NCBI GenBank assembly: GCA_934272845.1
Contig: CAKQSF010000029.1
Span: 1 to 18,385, forward strand
Direction: 5' to 3'
From: an uncultured Prevotella sp.
Lineage (GTDB): Bacteria; Bacteroidota; Bacteroidia; Bacteroidales; Bacteroidaceae
DNA length: 18,385 nucleotides
Part shown: positions 13,271 through 18,385 of the stretch, in pieces
How positions within the stretch are numbered: position 1 is the stretch's first letter
Layout: each line of letters opens with the position of its first letter
Notes under the pieces: model-generated
Seen by the model: the letters and a program-made list of their open reading frames with translations, nothing else
What the model was told of the DNA's origin: nothing
Databases searched by the model: none
Translations under genes and position numbers: made by a program

Positions 13271-14485
13271 TTATTGGTTTATATATTTCTTTCCGCCATC
13301 GGTGATAACTATCCCCTTGGCATCCTTGTCCACCTGCACGCCAGCAGCGTTATAGTATTTCTCCACCTTGACAGGCTTGGTACGAGCGACCTCCTGAACG
13401 CCAGTGCCAGAGGGGTTAATGAGGTAAAGGATATGAACATAATAGTATTCACTACCTTCTTTAATAATCACTGATGATTTTATATATTGTTTACCATTTA
13501 GGCGATAAAGATCCACATCATCAGAACCTTCAAAATGGACCAAAACATCACCATCCTCATTGACAACATTTATTCCTGCTCCTTCATAGAATCTGTCTTT
13601 CACCCCCTTCGTGATAATCAACCTACCATCACTAAAACCTGCTACACTGAGTTTACCTTCTTCACTATATTGCGCAAACATGGTATTGTAATCTGCAGGA
13701 GCCGAAGTCTCCTTATATGTATATACGAGGAACTCATATTTATCATCATTGTTAAACACATTCTGTGTAATAGCAGCAGAACTACCTAAGGTTATTCCTC
13801 CCAAGTCATAATCCACTACAGGAAGTTTCACAATATACTCCTGGCTGAAACCTTTTTTAAGTTCCTTATCAGTGTCAACCTCCCATGTAGCATTATCTAA
13901 ATCCAATTTTACAGCAAAACTGCATCCACTCTTGCCATATATCTTTTTACTTGTTTTATCATAATATTTGACATCTTGATATATTACTGGCAAACGCTCA
14001 CCATCAATCTCCTCTGTTCCAGAGTAATAACCTCCTAATGCATACGCATAATTTCCATCAGCATCAACAAAGAACGCATCATCTACGACATCAGGATAAT
14101 TCTCTGACATATATTTCTTGAATGCGTCCATTGACTCTAAATCCAACTCTTCCGTATCTGGATACATACTGCGATAACCCTCGCTAACCACTATTCTTTC
14201 AAGGATTTTTACAGATGCTTTCATTGGAGTGGTGGTGTACTCAAAGACCTTACCAACATAATCAATGTTTTTCACTTCATTAAAAGCCTCATCATAAATA
14301 ACGGCACCTAAAGACTTGGGTTGAGATGATGAACGATTATAACTATATGGTACCACTTCACCTGTTGTTGTCAGATTCTTGGGGAGGAAATTGAAACTAA
14401 CACCACCTCGCTTCACTTCAATCATCTGTGCACTCGCTCCCAGCGTCATTGCCGCCATAGCCGCCATGAGTAATTGTCTTTTCAT
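13271..14485 (-). CDS. Secreted protein of unknown function
   Basis: A 404-residue exported protein that I do not recognise. It has a signal peptide (1-19, ending GASA before Q20) without a lipobox cysteine. The mature part is rich in Tyr, Asp, Glu and Lys with beta-strand-like alternation, only one Cys (in KSGCSFAV, about residue 190) and no membrane segment. The C-terminus carries a YYNAAGVQVD ... KGIVI ... GGKKYINQ pattern, a short tail seen on many Prevotella/Bacteroides secreted proteins (YNxxGxxVxxxxKGIxI). That suggests a cell-surface or secreted role, but not which one. It is monocistronic, divergent from the flavodoxin gene, with a predicted leader of about 145 bases. It could be an adhesin-like or sugar-binding protein; there is no catalytic motif to support an enzyme. 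Confidence 0.8.
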   Translation of the reverse strand: MKRQLLMAAMAAMTLGASAQMIEVKRGGVSFNFLPKNLTTTGEVVPYSYNRSSSQPKSLGAVIYDEAFNEVKNIDYVGKVFEYTTTPMKASVKILERIVVSEGYRSMYPDTEELDLESMDAFKKYMSENYPDVVDDAFFVDADGNYAYALGGYYSGTEEIDGERLPVIYQDVKYYDKTSKKIYGKSGCSFAVKLDLDNATWEVDTDKELKKGFSQEYIVKLPVVDYDLGGITLGSSAAITQNVFNNDDKYEFLVYTYKETSAPADYNTMFAQYSEEGKLSVAGFSDGRLIITKGVKDRFYEGAGINVVNEDGDVLVHFEGSDDVDLYRLNGKQYIKSSVIIKEGSEYYYVHILYLINPSGTGVQEVARTKPVKVEKYYNAAGVQVDKDAKGIVITDGGKKYINQ

Positions 14486-14638
14486 AGAATTCTCTGTTTT
14501 ATTGTTAATATTATGTTCACGGTAAACGAAACGCTGAACAACAATAGCATTTCCGCATACACTATTTGCTTGTTTATGTAAAAATACACGGGAAAGTAAC
14601 CCCTTTATTTACATTTTTTCAAGAAATAAATCTCATTG

Positions 14639-14646
14639 CAAAGGTA
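14639..14646 (-). promoter_or_regulatory. Promoter -7 box of the secreted-protein gene
   Basis: TACCTTTG on the minus strand (plus 14639-14646). A TTTG lies 22 bases upstream (plus 14669-14672), slightly wider than the usual 19-21. Transcription from here gives an unusually long leader of about 145 bases before the ATG at 14485. Confidence 0.6.
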
Positions 14647-14711
14647 GAAAGAAAATAATATAACAATGCAAAAACCTGTAGCAGACAACAATACATGTAG
14701 ACGCTTTCACT

Positions 14712-14748
14712 ACACCATTACTGCTTCTACTATTCATTGTAATGGTGT
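14712..14748. repeat. 10-base inverted repeat between divergent promoters
   Basis: ACACCATTAC (14712-14721) and GTAATGGTGT (14739-14748) are perfect inverted partners around 17 bases. The dyad lies between the two opposing promoter boxes, so it could be an operator for either gene. No T-run supports a terminator. Confidence 0.5.
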
Positions 14749-14833
14749 TAGGTAGTTGGTTACAATAAACTATATACGTATTTTTGTTAAATGTTTCAGC
14801 AATATTGGTAATATATATATAAGGAAACATTCA

Positions 14834-14841
14834 TAACTTTG
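14834..14841 (+). promoter_or_regulatory. Promoter -7 box of the flavodoxin gene
   Basis: TAACTTTG matches TAnnTTTG. No good TTTG box stands at the usual distance upstream; an AT-rich TATATATA run does instead. The leader to the ATG at 14895 would be about 45 bases. Confidence 0.6.
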
Positions 14842-14894
14842 CACACAAACAAGAACATCATTCTAGTGATAATTTATAAGAAGAAAGTAAAGCA

Positions 14895-15488
14895 ATGAAA
14901 AGAATTGTATTCATGATTGCAGCCGTCATGTCGCTATGTTTCGTCATGACGGCCTGCGCAAAGAAAAAGGAAGGAACAAAGGTTATGGAAAAGAACGAGA
15001 CCAGTGCTGCCACGGTAAAGGAAGGCGACAAAGTGTTGGTGGCTTATTTCTCGGCTACGGGCACTACGGAACGTGTGGCAAAAATGATTGCCAAGGCTAC
15101 AGAGGGCGAACTGTATGAGATTCAGCCAAAGGAGGAATACTCTTCCGCTGACCTTGACTGGACGGACAAGTCGTCACGCTGTTGTCGGGAGAACGATAAC
15201 CCTAAGTCACGCCCTGCCATCGTGATGAACAAGAAGAGTCTTGATGAGTATGACGTGATATACCTTGGTTACCCTAACTGGTGGAACGGTGCTCCGCGTA
15301 TTATCAACACCTTCATTGAGGCATACGGACTAAAAGGCAAGACGGTAATACCGTTCATGACCTCTGGTGGCAGCCGAATAGAGAACTCGGAAAAACTGCT
15401 TAAGGCGGAATATCCTGACGTTAACTGGCAGAAGGGCAAACTGCTCAACGGTGCTTCGCAAAAGGATGTGGACAACTGGGTGAAGTAA
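14895..15488 (+). CDS. Flavodoxin-family protein with lipoprotein signal
   Basis: A 197-residue flavodoxin-fold protein, probably binding FMN and acting as an electron carrier or quinone/FMN reductase-like protein. The N-terminal signal ends in MTAC (C21), a lipobox-like site, so it should be exported and anchored by lipid. A linker (22-44) leads to the flavodoxin domain: phosphate loop YFSATGTTERVA (51-62), isoalloxazine-loop segment YLGYPNWWNGAPR (123-135) and the third loop TSGGSRIENS (156-165). Flavodoxins are normally cytoplasmic; an exported lipid-anchored form is known in Bacteroidales but poorly understood. The gene stands alone between its own promoter and a strong terminator. A frame error or wrong start is unlikely, since the promoter fits this ATG. 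The electron partner is unknown; the nearby lut operon is transcriptionally separate. Confidence 0.88.
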   Translation: MKRIVFMIAAVMSLCFVMTACAKKKEGTKVMEKNETSAATVKEGDKVLVAYFSATGTTERVAKMIAKATEGELYEIQPKEEYSSADLDWTDKSSRCCRENDNPKSRPAIVMNKKSLDEYDVIYLGYPNWWNGAPRIINTFIEAYGLKGKTVIPFMTSGGSRIENSEKLLKAEYPDVNWQKGKLLNGASQKDVDNWVK

Positions 15489-15494
15489 AAAGAG

Positions 15495-15540
15495 AAAAAG
15501 GTTGGTTACTTGCTGTTCGCAAGTAACCAACCTTTTTTTT
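15495..15540. terminator. Strong bidirectional intrinsic terminator
   Basis: A perfect 19-base stem (15495-15513 with 15519-15537) and 5-base loop TGTTC are followed by a run of eight T on the plus strand. On the minus strand the arm's own A-run reads as T. It sits six bases after the flavodoxin stop and nine before the lutC stop, so it serves both convergent transcripts. Confidence 0.92.
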
Positions 15541-15546
15541 ATTTGT

Positions 15547-16158
15547 TCATACTAACACTACCGTAACGCCTTTAGCGGCTTGCGCTCCGTAGACGAGGGC
15601 TTGCTCTATGTCAGCGGTCTTTGATGGACCTGAGATAAAGGAGCCGAACCCGTACTTTGAGGTCTCGCTTTGTCCCTCAATGCCTGAGCCGCGAGTCTTA
15701 AGCCATTCGTATGCCTCGTGCATATTGTTGACAATGTTCTTGCGGTGAACTATGATGACAAGGTTTTCGGAGATGAAACAGATAGCTTTCTGCTTCATGT
15801 TCATCGGTACCCATACACAGGCGTTCTCTGCACAGGCCACTCCTCCTTCTACTACGCCGACGTCTGTGCCGTCAAGGTCTTGCGCCTCGGCTACTTCATC
15901 GGGGTTGCGGTCTGCCTTAACCGCAGGGATATTGCTCGAGATGACTTTCGCATTGGGGTATGCTTTGCGTATGATGTCGTTGATGTCGTCGCCCTCATGC
16001 ATCTCTATCAGTTGTGCTCCCGCCGTGGTTGTGGTCTGATGTATAAACTCCGCAACAGGGTCTTCAAAGGTAAGTTTAGGGAACGACAGGTCGGGCATAT
16101 CGTATGTCTCGCGTGTATTCTTACGCAGACGGTTCAGTATATCTTGCTTACTGCTCAT
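15547..16158 (-). CDS. lutC: Lactate utilization protein C (LUD domain)
   Basis: A 203-residue LUD-domain (DUF162) protein, the LutC/YkgG subunit of the three-part L-lactate-oxidising system LutABC. Family marks are VGVVEGGVACAENA (about 100-113), which aligns with the GVACAET-type motif of the family, and the C-terminal SGPSKTADIEQALVYGAQ stretch. The start at 16158 forms an ATGA overlap with the lutB stop, giving MSSKQDIL; a longer frame adds seven residues and is not needed. It is last in the operon, ending at the shared terminator. Length is slightly below many LutC proteins but within range. Confidence 0.9.
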   Translation of the reverse strand: MSSKQDILNRLRKNTRETYDMPDLSFPKLTFEDPVAEFIHQTTTTAGAQLIEMHEGDDINDIIRKAYPNAKVISSNIPAVKADRNPDEVAEAQDLDGTDVGVVEGGVACAENACVWVPMNMKQKAICFISENLVIIVHRKNIVNNMHEAYEWLKTRGSGIEGQSETSKYGFGSFISGPSKTADIEQALVYGAQAAKGVTVVLV

Positions 16159-17576
16159 TTTACTTTTCCTTTCTTCCAAAGTGTGTGAAACGATTCCTTG
16201 GCAAACTCTGGCATGGCGTGATGCTTACACCATGCGTTCACTTTTATGTCGGTAACAAACGACGGCACGTAGTTGGCGAGTGGCGCAAAGCGTAGTGCCG
16301 TGGAGTAAAGCGAAGGACGGTCGAAGAGCATCTTCATGCCGTTTGACATCGCCTTCTTTATAGGGTCGGCATGGTGGAAACTGTCAAGTTCTTGTCGCCA
16401 CTTATATATCTGTGAAGATAGGTCTACCTTAACAGGGCACACGTTATCACATGAACAACACAGCGAACAAGCCGAACAGTTGTGGTAGTTCTTGTCTTTA
16501 TCCTTCAGCATACCAAGGTTCACACCGATAGGACCAGGGATAAAGTATGTATAAGAATAGCCCCCAGAACGACGATAAACGGGACATGTGTTCATGCAAG
16601 CACCGCAGCGCATGCACTTCAATGTCTGCCAATGGTCAGGGTTGGCCAGTATGTCGCTACGACCGTTGTCTACGAGAATGATATGGAACTCACCGTCAGG
16701 ACGTGGTTTACGGAAATGAGACGTGAAGACAGTAGTAGCCTGTCCCGTTCCGTGGCGTGCGAGAAGACGCTGGAAGACGCCCATAGCGTCGTAGTCAGGG
16801 ATTACCTTTTCCAGTCCGATGCTGGCAATGTGCAGTTTCGGCACTGAGGTACTCATGTCGGCATTGCCCTCGTTGGTGCAGACAACGATTTCGCCTGTTG
16901 ACGCTATACCGAAGTTAGCACCCGTCATTCCGCACTCAGCCGTCATGAAGTTGTCGCGCAGGTGGTAACGAGCGCAACGTGTTAGGTACGTAGGGTCTGC
17001 CTTTTCCTCCAGTTCGTGGCGGTCCGTTACGCCCATACTCGCTGCCGCGTGCTCACCATTATGCTCAAGGATGCCCTTCTCGCGGAAGTTTTCCTTTACC
17101 TGCTCACGGGTGATGTGGATTGCTGGCATAATGATATGGCTCGGTGCGAGGTGCATTAACTGCAAGATACGCTCACCAAGGTCGGTCTCTACGACATCTA
17201 TGCCCTTAGCAATAAGGTTCTCGTTAAGGTGACACTCCTCCGTAAGCATAGACTTGCCCTTAACAACTTTCTTTACGTTATGCTTACGAAGAATGTCCAG
17301 CACTATTTCATTATATTCATCAGCGTCCTTAGCCCAATGAACTATGGCACCGTTCTTTATGGCATTACGCTCAAACTGCTCCAAATAATCGGCAAGATGT
17401 GTCACCGTGTGTTTCTTAATCTGGCTTGCCGCTTCGCGCAGTTGCTCCCATTCCTTTAGACCATACGCTTGGTCATCGCGTTTCGCCCTGACGCTCCAGA
17501 AGGTCTTGTCATGGCGTGTTACCCACTCAGGGTTGCGGTTTACCTTCTCTGCCGCTATAGAATGTTTAGTGCTCAT
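16155..17576 (-). CDS. lutB: Lactate utilization iron-sulfur protein B
   Basis: A 473-residue cytoplasmic iron-sulfur subunit of LutABC that couples lactate oxidation to pyruvate with electron transfer. An N-terminal LUD-type domain (about 60-300) includes TAECGMTGANFGIASTGEI (212-230). Two [4Fe-4S] ferredoxin motifs follow: CMRCGACMNTCPVY (C321, C324, C327, C331) and C370-SL-C373-CS-C376-DNV-C380-P. C367 and C374 are extra cysteines near the second cluster. A C-terminal helical part (about 390-473) is usual for the family. It overlaps lutA and lutC by ATGA at both ends, which implies translational coupling and fixed stoichiometry. Confidence 0.94.
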   Translation of the reverse strand: MSTKHSIAAEKVNRNPEWVTRHDKTFWSVRAKRDDQAYGLKEWEQLREAASQIKKHTVTHLADYLEQFERNAIKNGAIVHWAKDADEYNEIVLDILRKHNVKKVVKGKSMLTEECHLNENLIAKGIDVVETDLGERILQLMHLAPSHIIMPAIHITREQVKENFREKGILEHNGEHAAASMGVTDRHELEEKADPTYLTRCARYHLRDNFMTAECGMTGANFGIASTGEIVVCTNEGNADMSTSVPKLHIASIGLEKVIPDYDAMGVFQRLLARHGTGQATTVFTSHFRKPRPDGEFHIILVDNGRSDILANPDHWQTLKCMRCGACMNTCPVYRRSGGYSYTYFIPGPIGVNLGMLKDKDKNYHNCSACSLCCSCDNVCPVKVDLSSQIYKWRQELDSFHHADPIKKAMSNGMKMLFDRPSLYSTALRFAPLANYVPSFVTDIKVNAWCKHHAMPEFAKESFHTLWKKGKVK

Positions 17577-18313
17577 AGTCCGTTAGCCAATATCTGTACT
17601 ACATGAATAAACTTTATCTTATCTTCTCCCCCATCCTTCTTCAGCAGTCCTTGCATGTGCATCAGGCACGAAGAGTCTGGGCCTGTGATGAATTCCGCAC
17701 CTGTGGCGATGTGGCGTTTTATCTTATCGTGACCCATTCTTGCTGATACATCGGGCTCTTCTATTGAGAACATACCGCCGAAACCGCAACATTCGTCTAC
17801 TCTTTCTGGCTCTACCACCTCTATGCCACTGACCATTTGCAGCAGGTCTTTAATCTTGTTGAAACGCGGCATACTGCGTTCTGATGGTGAAGAGAGCCCC
17901 AGTTCGCGCACTCCGTGGCAACTGTTGTGCAGGCTTACCTTATGGGGAAACTTAGCCCACGGCAGTTCCTTGGGTTTAATGACATCGTGAATGAACTCTA
18001 CTACGTCCATGGTCTTTTGCGCAGTTTTACACTCATGCTTCACTATGTTAGGGTGAAAGAACCTAACGTATGCCGCACACGACGCGCTTGGTGCCACGAC
18101 ATAGTCGTACTTAGCGAAGAGTTTGTCGTAGTCCTCCACCAGTTTCTCCGCCTTTTGTTGGAATCCTGCATTGCCCATCGGTTGTCCGCAGCACGTCTGT
18201 TTCTCTGGATATTCCACGTCAAGACCGAGTTTTCGCAACAGTTTGTAGGTGGCTATGCCGACCTCCGGGTACAGTGCGTCCACATAACACGGAATAAATA
18301 AACCTATCTTCAT
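17573..18313 (-). CDS. lutA: Lactate utilization protein A (CCG-domain Fe-S protein)
   Basis: A 246-residue protein with two cysteine-rich CCG domains as in LutA/YkgE and heterodisulfide reductase subunit B. First domain: C9, CCGQPMGN (C41-C42) and C79 in SASCAAY. Second: C132 in NSCHG, CCGFGGMF (C175-C176) and C216 in SSCLMH. These should hold iron-sulfur clusters that pass electrons within LutABC during L-lactate oxidation to pyruvate. Length is normal. It is first in the operon lutA-lutB-lutC, overlapping lutB by ATGA (stop at 17573-17575, start at 17574-17576). The 72 bases upstream to the window end show no clear TAnnTTTG box, so the promoter may lie outside. No lactate permease gene is in view. 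Confidence 0.94.
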   Translation of the reverse strand: MKIGLFIPCYVDALYPEVGIATYKLLRKLGLDVEYPEKQTCCGQPMGNAGFQQKAEKLVEDYDKLFAKYDYVVAPSASCAAYVRFFHPNIVKHECKTAQKTMDVVEFIHDVIKPKELPWAKFPHKVSLHNSCHGVRELGLSSPSERSMPRFNKIKDLLQMVSGIEVVEPERVDECCGFGGMFSIEEPDVSARMGHDKIKRHIATGAEFITGPDSSCLMHMQGLLKKDGGEDKIKFIHVVQILANGL

Positions 18314-18385
18314 TGTGTTATTAAGTTTGTTGTTTATAAAGTCTAATGCCTAATGTTATGAATACAATAATGTGTTTTCGGGGAC

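Larger units (their letters stand above)
14486..14894. other. 409-base divergent promoter region
   Basis: It holds a TAnnTTTG box in each direction (14639-14646 minus, 14834-14841 plus) with an inverted repeat (14712-14748) between them. The stretch 14486-14630 is the predicted long leader of the secreted-protein gene. No open frame of note was seen; a 65-codon minus-strand frame at 14633-14830 covers the promoters and is discounted. Confidence 0.6.

Overview
The window reads as chromosome of a Prevotella-like member of the Bacteroidales. The evidence is a fructan-use locus run by a one-protein hybrid two-component system with a periplasmic sugar-binding sensor, several promoters of the Bacteroidetes type (TAnnTTTG, some with a TTTG-like box about 19-22 bases upstream), start codons without clear Shine-Dalgarno sequences, Prevotella-style secreted proteins and AT-rich intergenic word repeats. 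Genus is an inference from style, not from a marker gene.

Layout. Positions 1-302 are a dyad-rich non-coding stretch ending in a good promoter for a phosphinothricin-type GNAT acetyltransferase (303-815, +). From 1101 to 10896, all on the minus strand, lies the fructan locus. Read in the direction of transcription it is: hybrid two-component sensor/regulator (10896-8149), a TonB-dependent-receptor-like outer-membrane protein (7998-5695), a periplasmic GH32 fructanase (5522-3630), a sugar MFS permease (3500-2349) and fructokinase (1976-1101). The inferred pathway is outer-membrane uptake of fructo-oligosaccharide, periplasmic cleavage to fructose, import by the permease and phosphorylation, with periplasmic fructose sensed by the hybrid regulator. 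No SusD-like or surface-lipoprotein gene is present, and the outer-membrane protein has a short plug, which sets this locus apart from the classic Bacteroides fructan locus. A yccF-family membrane gene (11321-10935) sits just upstream of the regulator.

The fructokinase gene is bracketed by repeats: one copy of an 80-base repeat (822-901), two tandem copies (1988-2145) and a 194-base element with inverted ends (2158-2351) that reaches the permease stop codon. A degenerate inverted copy of the 80-base repeat lies at 161-200.

After the divergent yccF/ATPase promoter region come an AAA ATPase of the archaeal-ATPase type (11530-12672, +), a convergent small XRE-type regulator (12919-12695), a 351-base non-coding region with four copies of an AGGGCTTRATTG motif, an unrecognised secreted protein (14485-13271) and, divergently, a lipoprotein-type flavodoxin (14895-15488, +). 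A strong bidirectional terminator separates that gene from a lactate-oxidation operon lutA-lutB-lutC (18313-15547, minus), whose genes overlap by ATGA at both junctions. I saw no rRNA, tRNA, CRISPR array, transposase or prophage gene.
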